The notes beneath the pieces are model-generated. The model saw nothing but the letters and a program-made list of their open reading frames with translations. It was not told the DNA's origin and ran no database searches. The position numbers and the translations under genes were made by a program. A DNA stretch of 64,000 bases from Azospirillum picis (lineage in GTDB: Bacteria; Pseudomonadota; Alphaproteobacteria; Azospirillales; Azospirillaceae), in NCBI RefSeq assembly GCF_017876115.1, contig NZ_JAGINO010000018.1, forward strand, positions 91,251 through 155,250, given 5' to 3'. Of the stretch, positions 34,444 through 42,724 are shown in pieces. The first letter of the stretch is position 1; the number at the start of each line of letters is the position of its first letter.

Positions 34444-34489
34444 GTGTGAGTCACGTTTCAAGCGATACCGCTTGAAACGTGACTCACAC
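34444..34489. terminator. Perfect 21-bp inverted repeat after gpsA
   Basis: Arms at 34444-34464 and 34469-34489 are exact reverse complements (left arm begins GTGTGAGTCACGTTTC) with loop atac. It starts 6 bp after the gpsA stop, so it should form a very stable RNA hairpin, but no T run follows. It could instead be a dispersed palindrome or a binding site between gpsA and the next gene. Confidence 0.65.
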
Positions 34490-34564
34490 TCCAGGGGGGA
34501 GCATCCGCAGGATCCTGCCGTCGCCCGGAGGCGGGCGACGGAGCCGTCACGGAGGGGGGAAAGC

Positions 34565-35038
34565 ATGAGGGCTCGCCGAGGGTTCGCAGGATTGACCGTC
34601 TCCATGGCGGCGATGGCAGCGGTGGTCGTGGGGGTGGCGGCCGGGGTTGCCGCGGGACCCGTCCCCGCTGCCGCCGGGGAGCTTCGCGCCACCGTCCGCA
34701 ACATCAAGCCCAACCAGGGCAGGGTGATGGTGGCGCTGTTCGACAGCGACGAGGCCCGCAGGGCCGAGCGCCCGTGGGCCGGATATTTCGTCGCCGCCGC
34801 GGCACCGAACATGGTGGTGGTCTTCGCCGACCTGCCCCCCGGCCGCTACGGGTTGGTGGCCTTCCAGGATCTGGATGGTGACGGCAAGCTGGAGAAGAAC
34901 CTGCTCGGCATTCCGCGCGAGCCCTACGGCTTCAGCCGCAACGCTCCGGCAAGGTTCGGCCCACCCTCCTTCGAGGACTCCGCCGTAACGGTGGGGGCGT
35001 CGGGTACCGCGGCGACGGAGATCCTGCTGGTGGAATGA
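34565..35038 (+). CDS. Secreted DUF2141 protein
   Basis: 157 residues. A hydrophobic signal peptide (VSMAAMAAVVVGVAAGVAAG) is cleaved near AAAGEL. The mature part matches DUF2141 (LRATVRNIKPNQGRVMVALF, FADLPPGRYGLVAFQDLDGDGKLEKN, GIPREPYGFS), a periplasmic beta-sandwich family of unknown function. A strong GGAGGGGGG site precedes the ATG at 34565. Its 3' end overlaps the end of the convergent WYL regulator gene by 115 bp. Confidence 0.85.
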   Translation: MRARRGFAGLTVSMAAMAAVVVGVAAGVAAGPVPAAAGELRATVRNIKPNQGRVMVALFDSDEARRAERPWAGYFVAAAAPNMVVVFADLPPGRYGLVAFQDLDGDGKLEKNLLGIPREPYGFSRNAPARFGPPSFEDSAVTVGASGTAATEILLVE

Positions 35039-35772
35039 CGCGGAGCCCCGCCGGGGCGGTTCCCGGCCTCATATCGTCCGGCCGCGTCGCAAGGGACCTC
35101 CCGCCACAGCGCCAGGTAATCCTCCAGCCGGCGGCCGGGCACCTCGTCGAATCGGCGCTCCAGCGCCTGGAGCGCGTCCATGCGGTCGATGCGGAAGCTG
35201 CGGAACGCCTCGCGCAGTTCGCACCAGGCCCCGAGCGTCCACACCCGCCCCCAGAAGAACAGGCCGAGCGGCCGGACGGCGCGGGCGGAATGGATGCCAT
35301 CCTCGCGCCGGTAGTCGAACAGCACGACGCGCCGTCCGTTGATGGCGCAGCGCAGGACGTCCATCCGCTCGCGCAGCGCCGACGGGAAGGAGAAATCGGG
35401 GACGAAGACCCGGCTGTCGGCCAGTTCGCGGCGGCGGGCCTCGGGGACCACCGCCTCCACCTTGTCCAGCGCGCGGGCGGCGGCATCGGCCAGCGCCCCG
35501 CCGATCCAGGCACGCGCCAGACGGGCGCCGACCACCAGGGCCTCCACCTCGTCCTGCGTGAACATCAGCGGCGGCAGGTCGTAGCCGTCACGCAGCAGGT
35601 AGCCGACGCCGGCCTCGCCCTCCACCGGCACCCCGGAGGCGGCGAGGTCGCGCATGTCCCGGTAGACGGTGCGCTCCGACACCTCCAGGCAACGCGCCAA
35701 CTCGGCCGCCGTCACCAGCCGCCCCTTCCGGAGCTGCTGCACGATCTGGAACAGGCGGTCGGCGCGGCGCAT
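34924..35772 (-). CDS. YafY-type HTH-WYL transcriptional regulator
   Basis: 282 residues. An N-terminal DeoR-like HTH (LFQIVQQLRKGRLVTAAELARCLEVSERTVYRDM) precedes a WYL domain (about 135-225, RVVLFDYRREDG and WTLGAWCELREAFRSFRIDRM). Members sense ligands or nucleic acids through WYL and repress small detoxification operons. The last 45 or so residues (after LALWREVP) are of low quality and overlap the convergent DUF2141 gene by 115 bp; relatives normally stop earlier, so this tail may be a run-on after loss of the original stop. It follows the VOC gene by 24 bp. Confidence 0.85.
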   Translation of the reverse strand: MRRADRLFQIVQQLRKGRLVTAAELARCLEVSERTVYRDMRDLAASGVPVEGEAGVGYLLRDGYDLPPLMFTQDEVEALVVGARLARAWIGGALADAAARALDKVEAVVPEARRRELADSRVFVPDFSFPSALRERMDVLRCAINGRRVVLFDYRREDGIHSARAVRPLGLFFWGRVWTLGAWCELREAFRSFRIDRMDALQALERRFDEVPGRRLEDYLALWREVPCDAAGRYEAGNRPGGAPRHSTSRISVAAVPDAPTVTAESSKEGGPNLAGALRLKP

Positions 35773-35796
35773 GGCGGGTGTCTCCGCTCGGGACGG

Positions 35797-36174
35797 TCAG
35801 CGCATCGAATAGAGGCCGACGCGGTTGCCCTCGCTGTCGATGAACTGGGCGAAATAGCCGATCTCCGGGGTGATCAGCGTCTTCGGCACGACGATCCGTG
35901 CCCCGGCCTCCTCGGCGCGGGCCAGCGGCGCGGACAGGTCGTCGCCGCCGTTCAGGTAGACGACGGTGCCGTCGGCGCCGGGCTTGTAGGCCTCGTGCTG
36001 GATCAGGCAGCCCCTCACGGCCTCGCCGTCGGCGGGAAAGACGGCCATCGTCATGCCGCTGGGGCAGGGTTCCTGGATCAGGCGGATGGCGAAGACGGTC
36101 TCGTAGAAGCGCACGGCACGGGCGAGGTCGACGGCAGGGATTTCGAACCAGGTGGCGACGTTGGACGTGTTCAT
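35797..36174 (-). CDS. VOC/glyoxalase-like protein
   Basis: 125 residues, a complete two-module VOC fold: ATWFEIPAVDLARAVRFYETVF, then KPGADGTVVYLNGGDD and IGYFAQFIDSEGNRVGLYSM. The family includes glyoxalases, dioxygenases and antibiotic-binding proteins; the substrate is unknown. First gene of a two-gene unit with the WYL regulator. A TGACA-N6-TGTCA palindrome lies 72 bp upstream of its start. Confidence 0.88.
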   Translation of the reverse strand: MNTSNVATWFEIPAVDLARAVRFYETVFAIRLIQEPCPSGMTMAVFPADGEAVRGCLIQHEAYKPGADGTVVYLNGGDDLSAPLARAEEAGARIVVPKTLITPEIGYFAQFIDSEGNRVGLYSMR

Positions 36175-36245
36175 GGAACGGGCTCCTGACAGAGAGTGTG
36201 GGTGTTCGTGGTTCGTGCCGGCACGCCCCCTTGATAGCACACCCC

Positions 36246-36269
36246 CTCCTGACAGCGTGATGTCAGGAG
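36246..36269. promoter_or_regulatory. Likely operator of the VOC-WYL unit
   Basis: CTCCTGACA and TGTCAGGAG form a perfect 9-bp inverted repeat around a 6-base centre. TGACA-N6-TGTCA symmetry fits a dimeric HTH regulator, and the site lies upstream of the VOC gene whose partner is a WYL regulator. It is also 28 bp after the dnaE2 stop, so a weak terminator role is possible. Confidence 0.6.
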
Positions 36270-36296
36270 CAATCGGCACCCTCAATGAAAATCGCC

Positions 36297-39200
36297 TCAA
36301 TGGAAATTGCGGCCCTTCGGAAAGGGGCCGGCCGGGGCGGAGGCATCCGCCGTCCGCCACTCCCCCGTCAGGTCGGACAGCCGGTGGGTGAGGTCGATCA
36401 GCGACTCCACTCGCAGGTGCACCACGCCCTCATGGTTCTGCACCCGGCCGGTGGCCGCCAGCAGCCGCGCCGTCATGATCGGCCGGCGGAAGGTGGCGAA
36501 GGCGTCGGGCATGACGACGAGGTTGGCGACCCCCGTCTCGTCCTCCAGCGTAATGAAGACGACGCCTTCGGCGCTGCCCGGCCGCTGCCGGACCAGGACC
36601 AGCCCGGCCGTGGTCAGCCGCCGGCCGTCGCGCGTGCTTGCCAGCCGCTCCGCCGGCGTGACGCCCGGCAGCCCGTCGCGCAGAAGCGACAGCGGGTGCG
36701 CCTTCAAGGAGAGGGACAGGCTGCCGTAATCCATGACCACATGCTCGCCCAGCGCCATCTCCGGCAGGGGGGCGGCCGGCTCCTCCACCGCCGGTGCTTC
36801 TCCCGCGTCGTCGAGCCGGGCGAACAGCGGCAGCGGCGAGTCGCCCAATGCCCGCACGGCCCACATGGCTGCCCGGCGGTCGAGCCCGACCGAGCGGAAG
36901 GCGTCTGCCCTGGCGAGCCTCTCCAGCGCCGCCACCGGCAGCCGGGCCCGGCGCCACAGGTCGTAGGGGTCGCGGTAGCCGCCGGCGCGGGAGAGGGCGA
37001 TGGCATCGGCATGGGGTTCCGTGAAGCCCTTGATCAGCCGGAAACCGAGGCGCAGCACCAGGTCCACCCCATCCTTGCCGCCGTCCCCTCCCGCCGCCGG
37101 GGATTGGGGTTCCACCGCGCAGTCCCAGCCGGACAGGTTCACGTCCGGCGGCAGCACGGCCACGCCATGCTCCTTGGCATCCCGGACGATCTGGGCCGGC
37201 GCATAGAAGCCCATCGGCTGGCTGTTCAGGAGGGCGGCGGCGAAGACGGCCGGATGGTGGCGTTTGATCCAGGCCGACACATAGACCAGCAGGGCGAAGC
37301 TGATCGCATGGCTTTCGGGAAAGCCGTATTCGCCGAACCCCTCGATCTGCCGGAAGCAGCGTTCGGCGAAGTCGGGCGGGCAGCCGTTGGCCGTCATGCC
37401 GGCGACGAACTTGTCATGGAACCGGTGGACTTGCCCGGCCTTGCGGAAGGCGGCCATGGCACGGCGCAACTGGTCGGCTTCCCCGGCGCTGAAGCCGGCA
37501 CCGACCATGGCGATCTTCATCGCCTGCTCCTGGAACAGCGGCACGCCCATCGTCTCTTTCAGGACCGGCTTCAGCGCCGGCATCGGGTAGGTCACCAGCT
37601 CCGCCCCGCTGCGGCGGCGCAGGTAGGGATGGACCATGCCGCCCTGGATCGGGCCGGGCCGGACGATGGCGACCTCGATCACCAGATCGTAGAATACCCG
37701 CGGCTTCAGCCGGGGCAGCATGCTCATCTGCGCCCGGCTCTCGACCTGGAAGACGCCCAGGCTGTCCGCCCGGCACAGCATGTCGTAGACGGCCGGATCC
37801 TCCTTGGGCAGCGTGTCGAGCGTCCAACCCGTCCCGTGCAGCCGCTCGATCATGTCGAACGCCTTGCGCACGCAGGTCAGCATGCCGAGCGCCAGGATAT
37901 CGACCTTCAGGATGCCGAGCGCGTCGATGTCGTCCTTGTCCCACTCGATGGTGGTGCGGTCCTCCATGGCGGCGTTGGCGACGGGGCAGAGGTCGGAGAG
38001 CGGCCCGCGCGTGATGACGAAGCCGCCGACATGCTGTGACAGGTGGCGGGGGAAGCCCATCAGCTCCTGCGCCAAGACCAGCGTCCGGCCCAGCCGGGGA
38101 TCGTCCGGATCGACGCCGAGCGTCCGCGCCCGCTCCTCGTCCACGCCCTCGCGGCTCCAGCCCCAGATCGATCCGGTCAGCCGCGCCACCAGGTCGGCCG
38201 ACAGCCCCATCGCCTTGCCGACGTCGCGCAAGGCGCCGCGGGCACGATAGCGGATCACGGTGGCGGTCAGGCCGGCGCGCCCGCGGCCGTATTTCCGGTA
38301 GATGTACTGGATCACCTCCTCGCGCCGCTCATGCTCGAAATCGACGTCGATGTCCGGCGGCTCGTTGCGAGCGCTGGAGATGAAGCGCTCGAACAGCAGG
38401 TCGAAACGTCCGGGATCGGCCGCGGTGACGCCCAGGCAATAGCAGACGGCGGAGTTGGCGGCGCTTCCCCGCCCCTGGCAGAGGATACCCTCTTGTCTCG
38501 CGAAGCGGACGATGTCGTGGACGGTCAGGAAATAAGGGGCGTAGCGCAGCTCGGCGATCAGCGCCAACTCGTGCTCCACCGCCTCGCGGACCTTGTCGGG
38601 AATGCCGTCCGGGTATTTCCCGGCGGCCCCCTCCCAGGTCAGGCGCGCCAACGTGTCCTGCGGGTCGCCGCCCTCCGCCACCTCGTCGGGATATTCGTAG
38701 CGCAGTTCCTCCAAGGAGAAGCGGCAGGCGTCGGCGATCTCCAGCGTTCGGGCGACCGCATCGGGATGGTCGCGGAACAGGCGGGCCATCTCCACCGGCG
38801 GCTTCAGGTGGCGTTCGGCGTTGGCCGCCAGGCGCCAGCCGGCCTCGTCGATGGTGGTGTGGTGGCGGATGCAGGTCAGCACGTCGGCGAGTTGCCGCCG
38901 CCCGGCGCCGTGATAGAGCACGTCGTTGGTGGCGACCAGCGGCACCCGCTCGGCCTCGGCCAGTCCGGCCAGCCAGCGCAGCCGGCGGGCGTCGTCGCCC
39001 TGGTAGCGGTGGCTCGCCGCCAGATAAAGCTGCCCGCGCGCCAGCCCGCTGCGCCATGCCCGCAACTCCCGGACGAGCGATCCATCCCGCCGCTCCGCCG
39101 GTTGCGGCAGCAGCAGGAACAGCAGGCCCTCCGCATGGGCCAGCACGTCGGCGCGGGCGAGGAAGCATTCGCCTTTGGGTGCCCGCCGCTTGCCCAGGGT

Positions 39201-39479
39201 GAGCAGCCGCGACAGCCGCGCATAGGCGGCGCGGTCTGTGGGGTAGGCGAGGAGGCTTTCTGCGTCGGTCAGGTCGAGCCGGCAGCCGACCAGCGTGCGG
39301 ATGCCCGCCTTCCGGGCCGCCGCATGCATCTGCACCACCCCGGCCAACGAGTTGCGGTCGGTCACCCCGATCGCCGACAGCCCCAGGGCCGCCGCGGTCA
39401 TCGCCAGTTCGTCGGGGTACGATGCGCCTTCAAGGAAGGTGAAGTTGGTGGCGACCTGCAGCTCGGCGTAGCGGATCAT
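36297..39479 (-). CDS. dnaE2: Error-prone DNA polymerase III alpha subunit DnaE2 (ImuC)
   Basis: 1060 residues. It has an N-terminal PHP domain (ATNFTFLEGASYPDEL, VTDRNSLAGVVQMH), polymerase catalytic acids in PPDIDVDFEHERREEV and KVDILALGMLT, the finger region, and a C-terminal OB fold (RPGSAEGVVFITLEDETG). The family performs mutagenic translesion synthesis in the SOS response together with ImuA and ImuB. Neither partner is adjacent, so it is an orphan in this window. I found no clear SOS box just upstream. Confidence 0.96.
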   Translation of the reverse strand: MIRYAELQVATNFTFLEGASYPDELAMTAAALGLSAIGVTDRNSLAGVVQMHAAARKAGIRTLVGCRLDLTDAESLLAYPTDRAAYARLSRLLTLGKRRAPKGECFLARADVLAHAEGLLFLLLPQPAERRDGSLVRELRAWRSGLARGQLYLAASHRYQGDDARRLRWLAGLAEAERVPLVATNDVLYHGAGRRQLADVLTCIRHHTTIDEAGWRLAANAERHLKPPVEMARLFRDHPDAVARTLEIADACRFSLEELRYEYPDEVAEGGDPQDTLARLTWEGAAGKYPDGIPDKVREAVEHELALIAELRYAPYFLTVHDIVRFARQEGILCQGRGSAANSAVCYCLGVTAADPGRFDLLFERFISSARNEPPDIDVDFEHERREEVIQYIYRKYGRGRAGLTATVIRYRARGALRDVGKAMGLSADLVARLTGSIWGWSREGVDEERARTLGVDPDDPRLGRTLVLAQELMGFPRHLSQHVGGFVITRGPLSDLCPVANAAMEDRTTIEWDKDDIDALGILKVDILALGMLTCVRKAFDMIERLHGTGWTLDTLPKEDPAVYDMLCRADSLGVFQVESRAQMSMLPRLKPRVFYDLVIEVAIVRPGPIQGGMVHPYLRRRSGAELVTYPMPALKPVLKETMGVPLFQEQAMKIAMVGAGFSAGEADQLRRAMAAFRKAGQVHRFHDKFVAGMTANGCPPDFAERCFRQIEGFGEYGFPESHAISFALLVYVSAWIKRHHPAVFAAALLNSQPMGFYAPAQIVRDAKEHGVAVLPPDVNLSGWDCAVEPQSPAAGGDGGKDGVDLVLRLGFRLIKGFTEPHADAIALSRAGGYRDPYDLWRRARLPVAALERLARADAFRSVGLDRRAAMWAVRALGDSPLPLFARLDDAGEAPAVEEPAAPLPEMALGEHVVMDYGSLSLSLKAHPLSLLRDGLPGVTPAERLASTRDGRRLTTAGLVLVRQRPGSAEGVVFITLEDETGVANLVVMPDAFATFRRPIMTARLLAATGRVQNHEGVVHLRVESLIDLTHRLSDLTGEWRTADASAPAGPFPKGRNFH

Positions 39480-39564
39480 GGCGGCTGTCCCCGGTGCGCG
39501 CGGATGGGTGCGTCCGGGAACGGTAGTCTAGGAATGGGATTTCTGTCATCCCTGCGATGCAAAT

Positions 39565-39594
39565 TTCAGGATAAAGGTTTGAATTTATCCTGAA
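39565..39594 (-). terminator. Inverted repeat at the 3' end of the tandem membrane-protein unit
   Basis: TTCAGGATAAA and TTTATCCTGAA are perfect 11-bp arms with an 8-base spacer. The right arm covers the stop codon of the gene ending at 39585, so on the minus strand it can act as a terminator. It also lies about 90 bp upstream of dnaE2 and could be an operator there. Confidence 0.5.
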
Positions 39595-40106
39595 TAGGAC
39601 TGGGAGCCCATGACGGCGAAGCCCTTGTTCTCCGGAAAGCGGGCATGGATCTTCTCGCGCGCCTTCTTCTCGTCGAGCGCCCAGACCAGGAAGCGGCGGC
39701 CGCGTTTCCAACTGTCCAGCGCCGGGCGGGAAAGGCCGGCGTTGACGCGGGAGGCATAGTCGATGTTGACCACCCGCAGCAGCCAGCCATGGTCGTTCTG
39801 GGTGCGCCGGTCGTCCAGCACATAGACCCGGCGGTCGGCGGAGCCGGAGGCCTTCAGGCGCTGCTCCAGATCCTCGCAGGCCATCTCCGCCATCGCCTTG
39901 CGCCGGCGGGCGTTGCGCAGGTCGCTGCCCTGCTGCAGCGTCGCGCGGGCAATCCTCTTGATCCGCTCGACCTGCGCCTGCTTGCGGGAAACCGAACTGG
40001 TGATCCGCTCCTCCGACGTCTTCAGCCGGCGCATGGCCAGCAGCAGCGACAGGGCGAAGGAGGCGACGCCGACCAGGGCGGCGAAGACATAGGGCATGCT
40101 GTTCAC
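39585..40106 (-). CDS. Membrane-anchored coiled-coil protein, unknown family (copy 2)
   Basis: 173 residues. One N-terminal transmembrane helix (YVFAALVGVASFALSLLLAM) is followed by a basic coiled coil (about 28-85) and a C-terminal domain with DRRVYVLDDRRTQNDHGWLL and a final FLVWALDEKKAREKIHARFP then GFAVMGSQSY. The last part lines up with the end of the upstream neighbour (WARSMAEARAEIERRYPP, then GYAVTRMQEI), so the two are probably divergent duplicates. The GTG at 40106 is chosen because GGGGGAG stands before it; an ATG 9 bases later is possible. I do not recognise the family. Confidence 0.7.
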   Translation of the reverse strand: MNSMPYVFAALVGVASFALSLLLAMRRLKTSEERITSSVSRKQAQVERIKRIARATLQQGSDLRNARRRKAMAEMACEDLEQRLKASGSADRRVYVLDDRRTQNDHGWLLRVVNIDYASRVNAGLSRPALDSWKRGRRFLVWALDEKKAREKIHARFPENKGFAVMGSQSYSG

Positions 40107-40117
40107 GGCGCTCCCCC

Positions 40118-40684
40118 TCAGCTTGCCTTTGCCACGGGAGTGTCCGCGGAGAGGATTTCCTGCATCCGGGTCACCGCGTAGCCGAAGGCCGGCGGATAGC
40201 GCCGCTCGATCTCGGCCCGGGCTTCCGCCATCGAGCGAGCCCAGACTTCGACGGTCTGCGGCTGCGACCAGCTCGCGTCGATCAGTGCGTGCTGGCTCTG
40301 CTGGAAGGTGCCGTTGCCGACATACCTGTTCACGACCATGACGATGTAGCAGGGGCTGCCTTGGACCTCCTCTCCGATCAGGCGGACCAGCCGCTCGCCC
40401 GACTGGCGCGAGTCCTCGATCTGCTTTTCCAGCATCTTGCGGCGGCGCAGGACGTCCTCGACCGCGCCGTCCAGCTCCTTCAGCTCCGCGATCCGCTCCG
40501 ATCGGCGGGACTCGAACCGGGTCTCCATCTTGGCGCGGCGGACGATGGTGTTGCGCACCCCTTCGGCCCCGTGACGGCGTTCGATGGCGCGCTCGCCAAG
40601 CACGACGGCGATCTTGCCGATGCCGAACGCCAGGCCTGACAGTCCAAAAGCGGTGATGAGGGCGTTGGTGTAATCCTGCCACAT
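40118..40684 (-). CDS. Membrane-anchored coiled-coil protein, unknown family (copy 1)
   Basis: 188 residues. An N-terminal hydrophobic helix (ALITAFGLSGLAFGIGKIAVVL) precedes a charged coiled coil (about 35-98, KMETRFESRRSERIAELKEL) and a C-terminal globular part (PCYIVMVVNRYVGNG, then the shared VWARSMAEARAEIERRYPP and GYAVTRMQEI). It has the same layout as the gene 11 bp downstream. A short leader with GGGGG precedes the ATG. Function unknown; a two-component membrane scaffold or hetero-oligomer is inference. Confidence 0.7.
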   Translation of the reverse strand: MWQDYTNALITAFGLSGLAFGIGKIAVVLGERAIERRHGAEGVRNTIVRRAKMETRFESRRSERIAELKELDGAVEDVLRRRKMLEKQIEDSRQSGERLVRLIGEEVQGSPCYIVMVVNRYVGNGTFQQSQHALIDASWSQPQTVEVWARSMAEARAEIERRYPPAFGYAVTRMQEILSADTPVAKAS

Positions 40685-40799
40685 GAGCAAACCCCCGCAA
40701 CATGGGGCCGACCGCGCGCCGCATACCCCTGTAATAAGGAGTAACCCTGATACCGGAAAGGTTCAATCACCGCCCTGTAACGAGTTTTCACATGAAACG

Positions 40800-42368
40800 T
40801 CAGGATTGGAGGGGTGAACCGTAGGGCGGACCGGCCCAGCCGGTGTCCTGCACCACCCGGTTGCGGCCGGCCTGCTTGGCGGTGTAGAGCGCGCGGTCGG
40901 CACGGCCCAGCGTGTCGTCGATGGTCGGTTCTTCCGGCCGCCAGGCGGCGATCCCAAGACTGCCCGTGACCGCGATGGCCGTCTCGCCGACCATCACCGG
41001 GCTGTCGGCAAGGGCGGCGCGCACCCGCTCCGCCACCACGGCGGTGCCGTCGCCATCGGTTTCCGGCAGCAGCACGACGAACTCCTCGCCGCCGAAGCGG
41101 GCGATGTGGTCGGAGGAGCGCAGTGCGGCCCGCGTCCGCTTGACCACGGTGCGCAGGACCGCATCCCCGGCGGCATGCCCGTGGGTGTCGTTGATCGCCT
41201 TGAAACCGTCGAGGTCGAGCAGGAACAGCCCGAGATGCCGGCCGTACCGCTTGGCCCGCGTGAGTTCGGCCGCCGCCAGCTCCAGGAAGCGGCGGCGGTT
41301 CCAGATGCCGGTCAGAGGATCCAGCGTGGCCAGCCGGTTCAGCCGCGCATTGGCCTCCTCCAGGGCACGGGTGCGCTCGGCGATCCGCGCCTCCAGCGTT
41401 TCCGCCGCCTCGCGCAGCCGTTCGGTCAGGCGCAACGTGGCATAGGCCGTGCCGATCTTGGAGGCGTAGAGCTCCGCCAGCCCAAGGTCGGCGGCATCCG
41501 GGCGGCGCCCGGTCTCGATCCAGGCGGACATCTCCTCGCCGTCGGGGCTGCGGATGGGCAGGGCGATGCCATGGCGCTCCCTGTGCCCGTGCGTGCCGTC
41601 CCCCTCCGTGCCGGCCACGCAGCCGCCGCGCTGCCGTGCCGCGGCAAGCGTCGGCGCAGGCGGTGCGGTTCCGGCGGCGTAGCGTCCGGATGCCGCCACC
41701 ACCTCCGCGCCGCGGCAGAGGACGGCGTGGGGCGTGGCGTCCAGCACGTCGGGCATCTGGGCAAGCAACTCGGCGGCGAAGGTGGCGGAGTCCCGTGGCG
41801 CGAACAGCCGGTCGGCGGCATGGAGCACGCGCTCCAGCCCGCGCCGCCCGTTTTCCAGCGCCCGGATGGCGGCATGAGACCGCAGCGCTGCCACCACGCA
41901 GGTCAGAAGCTTGCGTGCGGTCAACTCGGTCTTGGTCTTGTAGTCGTCGATGTCGCAGGAAAGGACGACATCCTCTTCCGGGACCTCGCCGGGCTGGCCG
42001 GTCCGCAGGATGATGCGGACGGCGCTGTTGCCCATCTCCTCGCGGATGATGCGGACCAGCCTCAGTCCGGCATCGTTGGTCTCCATCACCACATCCAGCA
42101 GGATGACGGCGATGTCCGGGACCTCGTGCAGGATCCGCTTCGCCTCGGCCGCGCTGCCGCAGCCGAGAACCCGGACCATCCGGCCGCGGAAGCACAGCCG
42201 CGACAGGGCGAGGCGGGTGACGGCCAGCACCTCCGGCTCGTCGTCGGCGACCAGCACCAGCCAGGGAGCGGGCGCGGCATGACCGTGCGACTCGGGAGCG
42301 TCCGGTTCCCGGCCGTCGCCCTCTGGGTCCCGGGGATCGTCCGCGGCGAACAGGAAGTCGTTGGGCAT
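40800..42368 (-). CDS. Response regulator: REC-DUF3369-GGDEF diguanylate cyclase
   Basis: 522 residues. A receiver domain (about 36-160) has LVLVADDEPEV, the phospho-acceptor in VILLDVVMETNDAG and the lysine in DDYKTKTE. DUF3369 follows (about 165-330, typically after a receiver), then a coiled coil (ERLREAAETLEARIAERTRALEEAN) and a GGDEF domain with active signature RFGGEEF and DLDGFKAIND. It probably makes c-di-GMP when phosphorylated. No kinase is adjacent. The start at 42368 fits the family; an earlier frame exists. Confidence 0.93.
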   Translation of the reverse strand: MPNDFLFAADDPRDPEGDGREPDAPESHGHAAPAPWLVLVADDEPEVLAVTRLALSRLCFRGRMVRVLGCGSAAEAKRILHEVPDIAVILLDVVMETNDAGLRLVRIIREEMGNSAVRIILRTGQPGEVPEEDVVLSCDIDDYKTKTELTARKLLTCVVAALRSHAAIRALENGRRGLERVLHAADRLFAPRDSATFAAELLAQMPDVLDATPHAVLCRGAEVVAASGRYAAGTAPPAPTLAAARQRGGCVAGTEGDGTHGHRERHGIALPIRSPDGEEMSAWIETGRRPDAADLGLAELYASKIGTAYATLRLTERLREAAETLEARIAERTRALEEANARLNRLATLDPLTGIWNRRRFLELAAAELTRAKRYGRHLGLFLLDLDGFKAINDTHGHAAGDAVLRTVVKRTRAALRSSDHIARFGGEEFVVLLPETDGDGTAVVAERVRAALADSPVMVGETAIAVTGSLGIAAWRPEEPTIDDTLGRADRALYTAKQAGRNRVVQDTGWAGPPYGSPLQS

Positions 42369-42724
42369 GGTTCGCGGCTCGGGACGCTGGACGGTGCACG
42401 CGGGAATGGAAGCATGCGGCCGCAGGGGATGCAATGGTTCCGATTCCCGTCCGGAAAGGCGAGGGTGGCGAACGCGGGAGCCCCGTTCCACGACATGGCG
42501 CCCCATATCCACGTCCAGCGGGGCTGCAGATGATCGGCTGCGGACGATCGGCCGCGGATCGGTCGGGCTGATTGCGTGTTTCGCCATTCGGTGCTTGCGC
42601 GGTCACCGCAAGCCACCTTAGGCATGGCCTTAGCCGGTCCCCGGCCGGGGGTGTGGCCGGTTCCCGGGGGAAAGCCCCGGGAATGGGTGCGGACGGTGGA
42701 ACGGGACAGGAGCGGACCAGGGTG

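Noticed and set aside
39480..39560. LexA box before dnaE2
   Set aside because: A GAAC half-site (ggaacggtagtc) was seen, but the second GAAC at 7-base spacing is missing.
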